From Alphaproteobacteria bacterium (GTDB lineage: Bacteria; Pseudomonadota; Alphaproteobacteria; Rickettsiales; SXRF01), in the NCBI GenBank assembly GCA_020049775.1, contig JAGVLO010000008.1, forward strand, positions 19,790 to 83,789: 64,000 nucleotides of DNA, written 5' to 3'. Positions 35,725 to 45,947 of the stretch are shown piece after piece. A program made the translations under genes and the position numbers. Each line of letters opens with the position of its first letter. Positions within the stretch are counted from its first letter, which is position 1. Below the pieces are notes generated by a model that saw nothing but the letters and a program-made list of their open reading frames with translations, was not told the origin of the DNA and did not search any database.

Positions 35725-35974
35725 TGAAATTCCATGAAACCAAAGCTACCTGAGCTAACATTAACAACCAAGAAATGTACGCCCTAAAAAAAATAGTAAG
35801 CGACAAGATACACTATATCCTCAGCTAACAACAACTGTGATTTTTAATTATTACCTTGATTTTACTTATTATTCCTGTCACAGACAGTGATATTATTGCG
35901 ATATTGCCCACAAGGCTGGGTTTGCGGTAAAGTGCCTCTTTCTTTAATCGGCAATCAATAAGGGATGACTGCCC
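35725..35974. other. Intergenic region upstream of tryptophanase
   Basis: 250 AT-rich bases between the leftward ATPase and rightward tryptophanase genes. An 18-codon open frame (35775-35828) has no Trp codon, so there is no evidence of a tnaC-type leader. A short inverted repeat CTGTC-ACA-GACAG lies near 35875-35888. No convincing promoter could be fixed by eye. Confidence 0.4.
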
Positions 35975-37390
35975 ATGCGCACCATCATTGAACCGTTTCG
36001 CATCAAAATGACTGAGGCGTTGCCTATCACTGAACGCGACCACCGTGAAAAGGCACTTGTTGCAGCGCATTACAATGCGTTCCTTCTCAACGCTGGAGAT
36101 ATCACCATCGACATGCTCACCGACAGTGGCACCGGTGCCATGTCAGCGCGCCAATGGGCAGCACTGATGATGGGTGATGAAAGCTATGCCGGAAGCCACT
36201 CATGGCATAATTTTGAAAAAACCGTGCGCGACATCACAGGACTCAAGCATATTTTCCCTACGCATCAGGGCCGCGCCGCTGAGCGCATACTTGCTGCCAC
36301 GCGCTTGAAGCCCGGCCATATTGTACCCAGCAACAGCCATTTCGACACTACGCGTGCAAACATCGAATATGCTGGTGCGGCAGCAGAAGATTTGCTGACA
36401 CCGGAGGGCGAAGACATTTATTCGACCAAGCATTTCAAGGGCAATATCGACCTTGGCAAGCTGGAGCGCATCATCGCCGAAAAAGGCGTACAGAATATTC
36501 CATTCGCCATGATTACGGTCACCAATAACACCGGCGGAGGCCAGCCCGTATCCATGGCCAATATGAAAGCTATGAAAAAGCTGCTGGTGAAGCATAATAT
36601 CCCGCTGGTGATTGATTGCTGCCGCTTTGCTGAAAACGCCTATTTCATCAAGGAATATGAGGCGGGCTATAAGGACAAAAGCCTGATGGACATCGCACAG
36701 GAAATGTTTGCCCTGGCCGATGCCGCCACCATGAGCGCCAAAAAAGACGGGCTGGCAAATATCGGCGGATTCTTTGCCTGCAATAACGACCAGTGGGCAG
36801 AAGATTTCCGCAATTTGCTTATACTCACCGAAGGCTTTCCTACTTATGGCGGCCTTGCCGGACGCGACCTGGAAGTGATTGCCGTCGGCCTTCGTGAAGC
36901 GCTGGAATATGATTACCAGCGCTACCGCCACGCCACCGTGGAATACATGTCAAGCCGCCTGATTGAGCGCAAAATACCCATCGTGCAGCCTGCCGGCGGA
37001 CACGCCGTGTTTATTGATGCCGCAGGTTTCTGCCCGCATTTAAAGCCGCTGGACTATCCGGGCATTGGTGTGGTCAATGCGCTCTATCTCGAAGGCGGCA
37101 TCCGCTCGGTGGAGCTGGGCAGCGTCATGTTCGGCCGAGTGAATGCAAAAACCGGAGAAGAAACCACCGCCCCGCGCGAGCTGGTACGCCTTGCTTTCCC
37201 ACGCCGCGTATATACGCAGAGCCACTTTGATTATGTGATTGAGGTACTCGACCATGTCTGGCAACACCGCCATGAAATCCCATCACACAAGATTACCAAG
37301 CAGGCACCGTTCCTGCGGCATTTTACCGCATATTTTGTTCCCGGCAAAGTAGCCGCAGCAAACCCTGTAAAACAACAAAAGGCAGGATAA
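35975..37390 (+). CDS. tnaA: Tryptophanase (beta-eliminating lyase)
   Basis: PLP enzyme of 471 residues converting L-tryptophan to indole, pyruvate and ammonia. The PLP Lys is probably Lys257 in TMSAKKDGLANIGG; PLP contacts TVTNNTGGGQPVSM and DCCRFAENAYFI match the family. Two positions separate tryptophanase from tyrosine phenol-lyase. The C-terminal LRHFTA keeps the His (449) typical of tryptophanase where TPL has Phe. SVELGSVMFGR lacks the TPL substrate Arg (TPL has ERG). So indole production is expected. It is followed after 9 bases by tdh and kbl, giving an amino-acid-fermenting cluster. Confidence 0.9.
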   Translation: MRTIIEPFRIKMTEALPITERDHREKALVAAHYNAFLLNAGDITIDMLTDSGTGAMSARQWAALMMGDESYAGSHSWHNFEKTVRDITGLKHIFPTHQGRAAERILAATRLKPGHIVPSNSHFDTTRANIEYAGAAAEDLLTPEGEDIYSTKHFKGNIDLGKLERIIAEKGVQNIPFAMITVTNNTGGGQPVSMANMKAMKKLLVKHNIPLVIDCCRFAENAYFIKEYEAGYKDKSLMDIAQEMFALADAATMSAKKDGLANIGGFFACNNDQWAEDFRNLLILTEGFPTYGGLAGRDLEVIAVGLREALEYDYQRYRHATVEYMSSRLIERKIPIVQPAGGHAVFIDAAGFCPHLKPLDYPGIGVVNALYLEGGIRSVELGSVMFGRVNAKTGEETTAPRELVRLAFPRRVYTQSHFDYVIEVLDHVWQHRHEIPSHKITKQAPFLRHFTAYFVPGKVAAANPVKQQKAG

Positions 37391-37399
37391 CAACACACT

Positions 37400-38425
37400 A
37401 TGAAAGCATTGGTTAAACTCAAGGCCGAACAAGGCCTTTGGCTCACCGACGTTCCTGAGCCATCCTACGGCGTTAATGAAGTACTTATCAAAGTCCTCAA
37501 GACCGGCATCTGCGGCACAGACGTGCATATCTACAACTGGGACGCATGGGCGCAAAAAACCATCAAAGTACCAACCGTGGCAGGCCATGAGTTTGTAGGC
37601 CGCGTCACCGCCGTCGGCAGCAATGTCAGCAGCTTCAAGGAGGGTGATCTGGTCAGCGCAGAGGGGCATATTGTCTGCGGCCATTGCCGCAACTGTCTTG
37701 CCGGACGCAGGCATTTATGCGCACACACCGTGGGCGTTGGCGTCAACCGCGACGGCGCTTTTGCAGAGTATATCAGCGTGCCTGCCGCTAATATCTGGCC
37801 GTGCAGCCCCGATATACCCACCGAAATGTTCGCCATCTTCGACCCGATGGGCAACGCCATGCATGTGGCAGATTCATTTAATTTAGTCGGCGAAGACGTG
37901 CTGATTACCGGCGCGGGGCCAATTGGCATCATGGCCATGGTTATGGCACGCCACATGGGCGCGCGTTACGTCATTATCACCGACGTCAATGAATACCGAC
38001 TGCAGCTGGCAAAAAACATGGGCGCTACCCTTGCTGTCAATATTGCACAGGAAAATATCAAGGATGTAATGCAGCGCCTGCATATGACTGAAGGGTTTGA
38101 TATAGGGTTTGAAATGTCAGGCAACCCATCGGCACTATCTATGATGGTAGATGCCATGGTACATGGCGGCAAGATTGCCATGCTTGGCATACAGCCACCA
38201 AACACCAGCGTGGATTGGGACGCCGTCGTGTTCAAAAGCCTGACCATCAAAGGCATCTATGGCCGTGAGATGTTTGACACATGGTACAAGATGACCGCAA
38301 TGCTGCAAAGCGGCATGAAGATTGCACCCATCATCACCCACCGTTTCCAATACCGTGATTTTGAACAAGGCTTTGATGTCATGCGCTCAGGAAAATCCGG
38401 AAAAGTAGTTTTAGACTGGAGTTAG
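37400..38425 (+). CDS. tdh: L-threonine 3-dehydrogenase
   Basis: Zinc-dependent medium-chain dehydrogenase of 341 residues, oxidising L-threonine to 2-amino-3-ketobutyrate with NAD+. Catalytic zinc ligands Cys38 ([13 protein letters not shown]), His63-Glu64 (AGHEFVG), the structural zinc cysteines 93, 96, 99 and 107 ([15 protein letters not shown]) and the Rossmann motif [11 protein letters not shown] are all present. Length and the N-terminal [21 protein letters not shown] match E. coli Tdh closely. The next gene, three bases on, is kbl, the standard partner. Confidence 0.96.
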   Translation: MKALVKLKAEQGLWLTDVPEPSYGVNEVLIKVLKTGICGTDVHIYNWDAWAQKTIKVPTVAGHEFVGRVTAVGSNVSSFKEGDLVSAEGHIVCGHCRNCLAGRRHLCAHTVGVGVNRDGAFAEYISVPAANIWPCSPDIPTEMFAIFDPMGNAMHVADSFNLVGEDVLITGAGPIGIMAMVMARHMGARYVIITDVNEYRLQLAKNMGATLAVNIAQENIKDVMQRLHMTEGFDIGFEMSGNPSALSMMVDAMVHGGKIAMLGIQPPNTSVDWDAVVFKSLTIKGIYGREMFDTWYKMTAMLQSGMKIAPIITHRFQYRDFEQGFDVMRSGKSGKVVLDWS

Positions 38426-38428
38426 AAT

Positions 38429-39655
38429 ATGGCCGTCAATGTCGATACCTCTTTGCGTGATGAACTCTCCGCCATGGAAAAAGCGGGTACGCTCAAGCAA
38501 CATCATTATCTCTCATCACCCATGGACACGGGCGTCACTATGGAAGAGCATGGCAAGGTGCTGGTGCTTTCGTCCAACAATTATCTTGGGCTGGCCAACC
38601 ATCCCGAGTTGATTAAAGCAGCTCAGGATGCTCTTTTGGCATACGGTGCGGGAACAGCGTCTGTGCGTTTTATCTGCGGCACTTTTTCTATCCATAAGCA
38701 AATCGAGGCAGCGATTGCAAAGCTGCACCGCACCGAAGCGTCGCTTACTTATGTGTCCTGCTGGGCGGCTAATACCGGCCTGATGCCCGCCATTGCAGGT
38801 GCAGAAGATGTGCTTATCAGCGATGCACTCAACCACGCGTCACTCATCGACGGCTGCCGTATGTCCAAAGCCAAGCGCCTTGTGTATGCGCATTCCGACC
38901 TGAAGGATCTGGAGCAGAAACTGAAAGATTCACAATCTGCACGCCGCATTTACGTCATCACAGACGGCGTGTTCAGCATGGAAGGAGATATCGCCCGCCT
39001 GCCGGAAATCGTTGCGCTCGCCAAAAAATATAATGCTGCCATTATTCTTGATGACTCGCACGGTGTTGGCGTCATGGGCAAGCATGGCCGTGGCACGGCT
39101 GAGCATTTCAGTGTGGAAGGACAGATCGACATCATCACCGGCACACTAGGTAAAGCGCTTGGTGGCGCTGCTGGCGGTTATGTCGCAGGATCAAAAACGC
39201 TTATCAGTTATTTGCAGCAAGTGTCGCGTCCGCAGCTCTTTTCCAACGCCCTGCCTGCTACCATTGCGGCAAGCGCCATGAAAGCGATTGAAATTCTGGA
39301 ACGCGAGCCGCAGCGCGTAGCGCGTCTGCATGCTATCACCGCTAAAATGCGCGAAGGGCTGAAAGCGCGCGGTTTCAACCCGCATGACGGTGAATCCGCC
39401 ATCATCCCGATTATCGTCGGCGATACGGCCTTTGCTATCCGCATGAGTCAGGAATTGCTGAAGGAAGGTGTTTTTGTCACCGGATTCGGCTATCCCGTAG
39501 TACCGGAAGGTACAGCACGCCTGCGTATCCAAATGTGTGCGGCGCTGACTGATGAGCAAATTGAATCGGCGATGACCACCTTTGAAAAAGTGGGCAAGGC
39601 GCTGGGCATTATCAAGCCGGCTGGAGACACTCTTCATTCACGCGCTTCAGGATAG
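38429..39655 (+). CDS. kbl: 2-amino-3-ketobutyrate CoA ligase (glycine C-acetyltransferase)
   Basis: PLP-dependent alpha-oxoamine synthase of 408 residues, splitting 2-amino-3-ketobutyrate with CoA into glycine and acetyl-CoA. SSNNYLGLANHPELIKAA, GAGTASVRFICGTFSIHKQIE, the Asp in ILDDSHGVGVMG and the PLP Lys242 in TGTLGKALGGAAGGYVAG are characteristic of Kbl. Paired with Tdh it forms the standard threonine degradation route and prevents release of the unstable intermediate. The 3' end overlaps an oppositely oriented small gene by 44 bases. Confidence 0.96.
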   Translation: MAVNVDTSLRDELSAMEKAGTLKQHHYLSSPMDTGVTMEEHGKVLVLSSNNYLGLANHPELIKAAQDALLAYGAGTASVRFICGTFSIHKQIEAAIAKLHRTEASLTYVSCWAANTGLMPAIAGAEDVLISDALNHASLIDGCRMSKAKRLVYAHSDLKDLEQKLKDSQSARRIYVITDGVFSMEGDIARLPEIVALAKKYNAAIILDDSHGVGVMGKHGRGTAEHFSVEGQIDIITGTLGKALGGAAGGYVAGSKTLISYLQQVSRPQLFSNALPATIAASAMKAIEILEREPQRVARLHAITAKMREGLKARGFNPHDGESAIIPIIVGDTAFAIRMSQELLKEGVFVTGFGYPVVPEGTARLRIQMCAALTDEQIESAMTTFEKVGKALGIIKPAGDTLHSRASG

Positions 39656-39902
39656 TCATGCGCTGAAGGTGCGCGCGCAGCGCTTTTTCCAGCTGCGGCC
39701 ACGATATCCCCATCTCGCCGTCAAATTGTCCGGCAGCAATGGAAAACACCTCCATGGCTTCCGCATTGCTGATTCTTGGGAGATTTTGCTGCTCGCAAAT
39801 GAAATGCACATCATCGACATGCCATAAATTATCTACGCAATAGCCTGCCGACCTGAGCAGGGTTTTTGCCGCATCCACTATGTTTGCCGTTTCCATATCC
39901 AT
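39612..39902 (-). CDS. Small hypothetical protein overlapping kbl
   Basis: 96-residue soluble protein of unknown family (METANIVDAAKTLLRSAGYCVDNLWHVDDVHFICEQQNLPRISNAEAMEVFSIAAGQFDGEMGISWPQLEKALRAHL). GAGG lies seven bases before the ATG at 39902, and most of the frame lies outside kbl, so it is probably a real gene. Predicted mainly helical. A second ATG two codons later is possible. It overlaps the last 44 bases of kbl tail to tail. Confidence 0.6.
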   Translation of the reverse strand: MDMETANIVDAAKTLLRSAGYCVDNLWHVDDVHFICEQQNLPRISNAEAMEVFSIAAGQFDGEMGISWPQLEKALRAHLQRMTILKRVNEECLQPA

Positions 39903-40241
39903 ACCGATTCCTCGCTCGGGAGTACATCTTAATAAGGGCTAATAATTAAATATTGGTTAATAAATATGGATAAATCCCATTTTTTTATATTCCAAAACAA
40001 TCAATATTATCAATATATAATATATAGTTATTGTTAATTAGCGATTTAATATCTTAATAATTATATGGTTTTTATCCCAATTATCCTAAAATGAAAAAAA
40101 GTTGCCCCAGGGTGTTGCTATTCTCTTATCCGCACCTATATCTGTACCCAGAAACATCAACTCAAGAATTACGCCATGTCTGGTTGCTCGGGAAGGGCAT
40201 AACATCATGGCTATTTCTACCTAGAAAGCGGAGTACAGATT
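39903..40241. other. Very AT-rich intergenic region upstream of dnaK
   Basis: 339 bases. About 39935-40090 is extremely AT-rich, with runs such as ATATATAATATATAG, and contains no open frame worth reporting. The second half holds the heat-shock promoter and the 5' leader of dnaK. The AT tract could be a curved upstream element or a nucleoid-protein site; this is inference. Confidence 0.6.
40114..40144 (+). promoter_or_regulatory. RpoH (heat-shock sigma) promoter of dnaK
   Basis: GTTG (40114-40117), 17 bases, then CCTATATCTG (40135-40144). The alphaproteobacterial heat-shock consensus is CTTG-N17/18-CYTATNTNNG: the -10 part matches at every defined base and the -35 part at three of four. It lies about 97 bases before the dnaK ATG. 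Confidence 0.65.
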
Positions 40242-42173
40242 ATGAGTAAAGTAATAGGCATCGACCTTGGTACCACCAACAGTTGCGTTTCCATCATGGA
40301 AGGCAGCACCGTAAAAGTCATTCACAGCCAGGAAGGTCGCAACGTCGTGCCGTCCATCGTGGCACTCACCGACAGCGGCGAACGTCTGGTCGGCGACTCC
40401 GCCAAGCGTCAGGCAGTGACCAATCCGGAAAACACACTTTTTGCAATTAAGCGCCTCATCGGCCGCAATTTCAGCGATCCGCTGGTGAAAAAAGATATGG
40501 GCCTTGTTCCCTACAAAATCGTCAAAGCCGAAAATGGCGACGCATGGGTTGAATCACGCGGCGAAAAATATTCCCCCAGCCAGATCAGCGCTTTCATCCT
40601 CACCAAGATGAAAGAAGTAGCCGAGGCCTATCTCAATGAAAAAGTGACGCAGGCAGTCGTCACCGTTCCCGCCTACTTCAACGACGCGCAGCGTCAAGCC
40701 ACCAAAGACGCAGGCCGTATTGCGGGTCTGGAAGTGCTGCGTATCATAAACGAACCTACCGCAGCTGCGCTAGCTTACGGCCTCGACAAGGACAAGAAAA
40801 CCGGTCAGACCATCGCCGTGTATGACCTTGGCGGTGGCACGTTCGACGTATCCGTACTTGAAATTGATAATGGCGTGTTTGAAGTAAAAGCCACCAACGG
40901 CGATACGTTCCTCGGCGGTGAAGACTTCGACAAGCGCATCATCGATTTCCTCGCTGACGAATTCAAGAAAGAACAGGGTATCGACCTGCGCAATGACAAA
41001 TTGGCCCTGCAACGCCTGAAGGAAGCAGCGGAAAAAGCAAAGATCGAGCTTTCCAACTCGCTGCAGACCGATGTCAACCTGCCGTTCATCACGGCTGACC
41101 AGTCAGGCCCGAAGCACTTAAACATTAAGCTGACGCGTGCCAAGCTCGAAGGTCTGGTGGACGACCTCATCGCCAAGACCATCGAACCGTGCAGAAATGC
41201 GCTCAAAGACGCAGGTCTTACCGCCAAGGATATTGACGAAGTTATCCTTGTGGGCGGTATGACGCGCATGCCGAAAGTAGTCGAAAAAGTAAAAGAATTT
41301 TTTGGCAAAGAACCGCACAAGGGTGTGAACCCGGACGAAGTGGTAGCCATGGGCGCTGCCATTCAGGGCGCGGTACTCAAGGGCGATGTGAAAGACGTAT
41401 TGCTGCTTGACGTTACTCCGCTGTCGCTGGGTATCGAAACGCTTGGCGGCGTGTTTACTCGCCTTATCGAGCGCAACACCACCATCCCGACCAAGAAAAG
41501 TCAGGTTTTCTCCACGGCCGACGACAACCAGACCGCTGTTACCATCCGCGTATTCCAGGGTGAGCGCGAAATGGCTGCCGACAACAAACCACTTGGCCAG
41601 TTTGATCTGGTGGGCATCCCGCCGTCACCACGCGGCATGCCGCAGATTGAAGTGACCTTCGACATCGACTCCAACGGTATTGTGAATGTATCTGCCCGTG
41701 ACAAAGCCACCGGCAAAGAGCAACAAATTCGTATTCAGGCCTCAGGCGGCCTTAGCGATGCCGACATCGAGAAGATGGTCAAAGACGCACAGGCACACGC
41801 CGAGGAAGACAAGAAACGCCGCCACCTCGTGGATGTGAAAAATCAGGCCGACGGCCTCATTCACTCTGCGGAAAAGAACCTCAAGGAACATGGTGACAAG
41901 ATTCCTGCCGGTGACAAGGAAGCCATCGAAAAGGATATCCAGTCGCTCAAGGACGCCATGGGTTCTGACGATGCAAGCCGCATTGAACAACAGGTCGAGG
42001 CACTCACCCAATCCAGCATGAAGCTGGGTGAAGCGCTTTACAAGGCGCAGCAGGCCTCGGGTAATGCTGATGCCGGTAACGCTTCCGCATCAGACGATAC
42101 ATCAGGCAGCAACGACAACGACGTACTCGATGCTACCTATGAAGAAATCGACGAGTCAAAGAAGAAAAATTAA
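40242..42173 (+). CDS. dnaK: Chaperone DnaK (Hsp70)
   Basis: 643-residue ATP-driven chaperone. The nucleotide-binding domain opens with [19 protein letters not shown] and includes [17 protein letters not shown] and [19 protein letters not shown]. The linker [20 protein letters not shown] leads to the substrate-binding domain, and the C-terminal lid ends in the usual D/E-rich [18 protein letters not shown] lies eight bases before the ATG. It is followed by a strong hairpin and then dnaJ, with which it forms the Hsp70 system. Expression from the RpoH-type promoter at 40114-40144 is expected. Confidence 0.99.
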   Translation: MSKVIGIDLGTTNSCVSIMEGSTVKVIHSQEGRNVVPSIVALTDSGERLVGDSAKRQAVTNPENTLFAIKRLIGRNFSDPLVKKDMGLVPYKIVKAENGDAWVESRGEKYSPSQISAFILTKMKEVAEAYLNEKVTQAVVTVPAYFNDAQRQATKDAGRIAGLEVLRIINEPTAAALAYGLDKDKKTGQTIAVYDLGGGTFDVSVLEIDNGVFEVKATNGDTFLGGEDFDKRIIDFLADEFKKEQGIDLRNDKLALQRLKEAAEKAKIELSNSLQTDVNLPFITADQSGPKHLNIKLTRAKLEGLVDDLIAKTIEPCRNALKDAGLTAKDIDEVILVGGMTRMPKVVEKVKEFFGKEPHKGVNPDEVVAMGAAIQGAVLKGDVKDVLLLDVTPLSLGIETLGGVFTRLIERNTTIPTKKSQVFSTADDNQTAVTIRVFQGEREMAADNKPLGQFDLVGIPPSPRGMPQIEVTFDIDSNGIVNVSARDKATGKEQQIRIQASGGLSDADIEKMVKDAQAHAEEDKKRRHLVDVKNQADGLIHSAEKNLKEHGDKIPAGDKEAIEKDIQSLKDAMGSDDASRIEQQVEALTQSSMKLGEALYKAQQASGNADAGNASASDDTSGSNDNDVLDATYEEIDESKKKN

Positions 42174-42190
42174 GTTTGTGCCAATCCGCA

Positions 42191-42230
42191 TAAAGCAGTA
42201 GTCAGTATAGCTGACTACTGCTTTATTTTA
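42191..42230 (+). terminator. Intrinsic terminator or attenuator between dnaK and dnaJ
   Basis: Perfect 15-base-pair inverted repeat (arms 42191-42205 and 42211-42225, core GCAGTAGTCAG / CTGACTACTGC) with a five-base loop, followed by TTTTA. In the dnaK-dnaJ gap it should lower dnaJ relative to dnaK by partial termination or by protecting the dnaK mRNA end. Confidence 0.8.
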
Positions 42231-42244
42231 CGATATAAACACCT

Positions 42245-43393
42245 ATGGCTACCAATAAAGATTATTATGAAGTCCTTGGCGTAAGCCGTACTGCCAGTCA
42301 GGACGAGCTGAAAAAAGCCTATCGTAAACTGGCAATGGAACACCATCCCGACCGCAATGCCGGCAACCCCAAAGCCGAGCAGCAATTCAAGGAAATCAGC
42401 GAAGCCTACGACATACTGAAAGACGAACAAAAACGCGCAGCCTATGACCGCTATGGCCATGCCGCTTTTACCAGTGGTGCAGGCCAAGGCGGATTTGGCG
42501 GCGGCGCAGGCGGGTTTGATTTTGGCGGCAGCTTTGCCGATATTTTTGAAGACCTGTTTGGTGGCGGAGCAGCAGGCGGCAGGCAGGGCGGCGGGCGTGA
42601 CAACGCAAGCCGTGGCGCCGACCTTCGCTACAACATGGGCATATCGCTGGAAGAAGCGTTTAAGGGCAAACAAGAAACCATCAAAATTACCACTTCTGTT
42701 GCCTGTGAACCTTGCAAAGGTAGCGGCGCCGATAAAGGCACCAAGCCAGTTAATTGCAGCACCTGCAACGGCACCGGACGCATCCGCGCCAGTCAGGGTT
42801 TCTTTACGGTGGAACGCACTTGCGCCACCTGTCAGGGTATGGGCAAGGTTATTAAAGATCCCTGCCGTACCTGTGCCGGCACCGGCCGCACACGCAAGGA
42901 AAAAACACTGGCGGTCAATGTACCAGCCGGCGTTGAGGAAGGCACGCGCATCCGCCTTGCCGGTGAAGGCGAAGCAGGCATGCGCGGCGGACAGGCGGGT
43001 GATTTATATATTTTCCTGACCATTGAGGAACACCGTTTCTTTAAGCGCGATGGCGCCGACATCCATTGCACCATCCCCATTAAAATGACCACAGCATCTC
43101 TTGGTGGCAGTATCGAAGTACCCACCATTGACGGCGGCAAGGTCAAAGTCACCGTGCCGGAAGGCACACAGAATGGCCACCAGTTCCGCCTGCGCGGCAA
43201 GGGCATGAGCATATTGCGCTCTTCCAACCGCGGCGACATGTATATCCATACTCATGTCGAAACACCGGTAAAGCTCAATAAAAAACAAAAAGAACTGCTC
43301 AAGGAATTTGAAAAATCCGGCGGCGGCCACAGTCCCGAAGCAGAAGGCTTCTTCAGCAAGGTAAAAGATTTCTGGGAAGATTTGAAAGAATGA
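42245..43393 (+). CDS. dnaJ: Chaperone DnaJ (Hsp40)
   Basis: 382-residue co-chaperone that stimulates DnaK ATPase and delivers substrates. The J domain ([37 protein letters not shown]) has the essential HPD. A long G/F-rich region follows ([29 protein letters not shown]), then four zinc-finger motifs [24 protein letters not shown] and CRTCAGTG, and the C-terminal peptide-binding domains. The stop overlaps dapB by ATGA. Confidence 0.98.
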   Translation: MATNKDYYEVLGVSRTASQDELKKAYRKLAMEHHPDRNAGNPKAEQQFKEISEAYDILKDEQKRAAYDRYGHAAFTSGAGQGGFGGGAGGFDFGGSFADIFEDLFGGGAAGGRQGGGRDNASRGADLRYNMGISLEEAFKGKQETIKITTSVACEPCKGSGADKGTKPVNCSTCNGTGRIRASQGFFTVERTCATCQGMGKVIKDPCRTCAGTGRTRKEKTLAVNVPAGVEEGTRIRLAGEGEAGMRGGQAGDLYIFLTIEEHRFFKRDGADIHCTIPIKMTTASLGGSIEVPTIDGGKVKVTVPEGTQNGHQFRLRGKGMSILRSSNRGDMYIHTHVETPVKLNKKQKELLKEFEKSGGGHSPEAEGFFSKVKDFWEDLKE

Positions 43394-44205
43394 AAACGAA
43401 TCAAAATTCCTTGGCGCTTGCTATTGCCGGTTGCACCGGACGCATGGGCCTCACCTTGGTGCGCGCTGCTGCGTCGCGTCCTAATTTTTCACTGGTTGCC
43501 GGAAGCGAGCGCAAGGGTTTCAAAAAATCTGAAATAGAAGCACAGCTCGCTGCCGCCGGTTGCAAAAAACTCATGGTGACGGATGACCCGGCAGTGATGG
43601 CAAAACAGGCTAAAGCCATCATTGATTTCACCACTCCGGAAGCAAGTGTCTCCGTGGCAAAAGCCGTGGCTAAAACAGGCGGAATACATATTATCGGCAC
43701 CACCGGTTTTTCAGCCGCCCAGCAAAAAGAAATCGAGCAATGTGCAAAAAAAGCCTGCATCGTGCAATCAGGAAATTTCAGTGCCGGCGTCAACATGCTG
43801 GAAGCACTGGTTGAGCTGGCCGCGCAGCGGCTGGATGACCATTACGATATTGAAATATCGGAAATGCACCACCGCCACAAAAAAGACGCACCGTCCGGTA
43901 CGGCGCTGATGCTGGGACGCGCGGCAGCACGCGGGCGCAAGGTGAAACTGGAAAACAAGAAAGTTACCGCGCGTGATGGCATCACGGGTGAGCGCAAGCG
44001 TGGAGATATTGGGTTTAGCGTCATGCGCGGCGGTGACGTCGTCGGCATCCACGACGTGATGTTTGCAGGCCCCGGCGAACTGGTTACTCTCCGTCATCAG
44101 GGCTTCTCGCGCGAGATTTATGCTAACGGCGCACTGCGCGCAGCGCTATGGGCTGCCAAAAAGAAGCCCGGCCTTTATTCCATGAAAAATGTTTTAGGGT
44201 TTTAG
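43390..44205 (+). CDS. dapB: 4-hydroxy-tetrahydrodipicolinate reductase
   Basis: 271-residue NAD(P)H-dependent reductase of the lysine/diaminopimelate pathway, making tetrahydrodipicolinate for cell wall and lysine. The nucleotide motif [33 protein letters not shown], the active-site [19 protein letters not shown] (His pair and Lys) and the C-terminal [33 protein letters not shown] are diagnostic. It is coupled to dnaJ by a 4-base overlap, an arrangement common in alphaproteobacteria, so it shares heat-shock-driven transcription. Confidence 0.97.
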   Translation: MKTNQNSLALAIAGCTGRMGLTLVRAAASRPNFSLVAGSERKGFKKSEIEAQLAAAGCKKLMVTDDPAVMAKQAKAIIDFTTPEASVSVAKAVAKTGGIHIIGTTGFSAAQQKEIEQCAKKACIVQSGNFSAGVNMLEALVELAAQRLDDHYDIEISEMHHRHKKDAPSGTALMLGRAAARGRKVKLENKKVTARDGITGERKRGDIGFSVMRGGDVVGIHDVMFAGPGELVTLRHQGFSREIYANGALRAALWAAKKKPGLYSMKNVLGF

Positions 44206-44225
44206 GCCAAAATTTTAGACTGGAA

Positions 44226-45947
44226 CTACTCGTTTACCACCACTTCCTTCTTCTGTGGTAATACACGCTGGTGCGGCAGCAATACGCGCACAGTCGTGCC
44301 TTCGCCGACCTTGCTGGTCAGCTGTAATTTTCCATCATGCAATTCCGCATACATCTTGCATAGCGGCAAACCAAGGCCGGTTCCTTCATGGTTTTTGCTG
44401 CGGTGTACCTGTCCGAACACAGAAAGCGCCTTGGCAATATCACCTTCAGCGATACCAATGCCGGTATCAGCGACAATCAGGTTGAGGTTATGGTGCTGGT
44501 CAAGGCGCGCAGCAATAGTGATAGTGCCGTCTTCCGGCGTAAACTTCACGGCGTTGGACAGCAGGTTGATAAGTATCTGGCGGATTTTGCGTTTGTCACC
44601 CCAAAGACACGGCAGGTTAGGCTCAATGGTCACCACCATATGGATGCCCTTGGTTTTTATCTTACCGCTCATGATGCGCACGCTCTCATTGACGATTTCT
44701 TCAATATCCACTTTTTCTTCCACCAGCTCGAGTTTGCCTGCATCACCTTTGGAGAATTCGAGAATATCGCTGATAAGTTGCAACAGGTGGCTTCCGCACA
44801 GGTTAATGTCGTGGATACGCTCTTTCTGCTTGGCATTAAGCGGGCCGAAATAACCGGAGTTTATCATTTCCGAAAAACCGATAATCGCGTTCAGCGGTGT
44901 GCGCAGTTCATGCGACATGTTGGCAAGGAATTCCGATTTTGCCTGCGATGCCAGAATAGCCGCACCCTCAGATTCTTCCACGCGCACAATCTGTTTTGCC
45001 ATGGCCACAGCAAAGAACGACAATATAGACCCAAACACGGTAAATAGTGCAAGGAAGCCCACGTCTTTCATGCGCGACTGACGCCAGTCGTATAAGAAAT
45101 CATATTCGTCCAGCATCACCGATACGACAATCGGCATATTCCTGATTTGCGTCAGCGACAATATTTTGATGTTACCATCTATAACGATACTTTTGCTGCG
45201 TGGCTGCTCGTCCACCGCGCCCTGCTCGGTTATCCACTTCTTGACCAGTTCGTCGTCAACCGCACTGCTGAAAGGGCCTGACGCCAGCAGCGTGGCGTCT
45301 GAGAGCATCAGCGACATGAAGCGCTGCGTGCCGCTGGCAATCGAATTATAGAAATCGATGAAATAGCCCGGATTAATTGCCGCAACCACAATGCCGCCGA
45401 ATTCGCCGTTGAGCTTGTTATAGCGGCGGCTCATGATAATCAGCGAACGGCCGTCTTCCGTGTAGTGCTTGCCGATAAACACATAGGTGTCGTCGGACTC
45501 GCGCATGTGTTCGAACAATTTCTGGCCTACCAGTGTCTTGTGGTAATCCAGCCAGTGGTCATAGCTTTTCTTGTGCGCAGCAACTTCCACCACACCATCT
45601 TCGTTAATCAGCGCAAGAGCAACAATTTGCGGTGTTTCGTTCAGCCATATTTTGAAATTCTGCTCGGTGTATTCCGGCAGGTTGTTGCCAAACAGCGAAT
45701 TGAAATACTGGCGCTCGATAGCGCGGCGCAAGCTTAGGTCCACACCAAGGAAGGTCAGCTCTACATGGTCAGCCAGAATACGCGACAAGCGCATCGCATC
45801 TTGCTGGCCGTTGGCAATCGCCTGTTTGTATGCGCGCGAACCCTGATAGGCAACGATGACGCAGAACAACAGCATGATCATAGCGCTAAACGCAATCAGG
45901 TTTCTGATGCGAGGCGATCGTCTGCGGTTATCTGTAATCGTACTCAT
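44226..45947 (-). CDS. Membrane-bound sensor histidine kinase with Cache-like extracytoplasmic domain
   Basis: 573 residues. TM1 is at about 18-36 and TM2 at about 296-318; the 260 residues between form a periplasmic sensor that looks like a double Cache/PDC fold (LALINEDGVVEVAAHKKSYDHWLDYHKTLVGQKLFEHM, IIMSRRYNKLNGEFGGIVVAAINPGYFIDFY). The cytoplasmic part has the HisKA box MSHELRTPLNAIIGF with phospho-His346, then N, G1 and G2 boxes of the ATPase domain (ILINLLSNAVKFTPEDGTI, VADTGIGIAEGD, GTGLGLPLCKMYAEL). No receiver domain. No response regulator is adjacent, so it is an orphan kinase in this window. Signal unknown. Confidence 0.92.
   Translation of the reverse strand: MSTITDNRRRSPRIRNLIAFSAMIMLLFCVIVAYQGSRAYKQAIANGQQDAMRLSRILADHVELTFLGVDLSLRRAIERQYFNSLFGNNLPEYTEQNFKIWLNETPQIVALALINEDGVVEVAAHKKSYDHWLDYHKTLVGQKLFEHMRESDDTYVFIGKHYTEDGRSLIIMSRRYNKLNGEFGGIVVAAINPGYFIDFYNSIASGTQRFMSLMLSDATLLASGPFSSAVDDELVKKWITEQGAVDEQPRSKSIVIDGNIKILSLTQIRNMPIVVSVMLDEYDFLYDWRQSRMKDVGFLALFTVFGSILSFFAVAMAKQIVRVEESEGAAILASQAKSEFLANMSHELRTPLNAIIGFSEMINSGYFGPLNAKQKERIHDINLCGSHLLQLISDILEFSKGDAGKLELVEEKVDIEEIVNESVRIMSGKIKTKGIHMVVTIEPNLPCLWGDKRKIRQILINLLSNAVKFTPEDGTITIAARLDQHHNLNLIVADTGIGIAEGDIAKALSVFGQVHRSKNHEGTGLGLPLCKMYAELHDGKLQLTSKVGEGTTVRVLLPHQRVLPQKKEVVVNE

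Noticed and set aside
35775..35828. 17-residue peptide before tryptophanase as a tnaC-type leader
   Set aside because: It contains no Trp codon, and no ribosome site or Rho-site pattern is visible.
36200..36931. 243-codon minus-strand frame opposite tnaA
   Set aside because: Antisense shadow; tnaA motifs occupy the other strand throughout.
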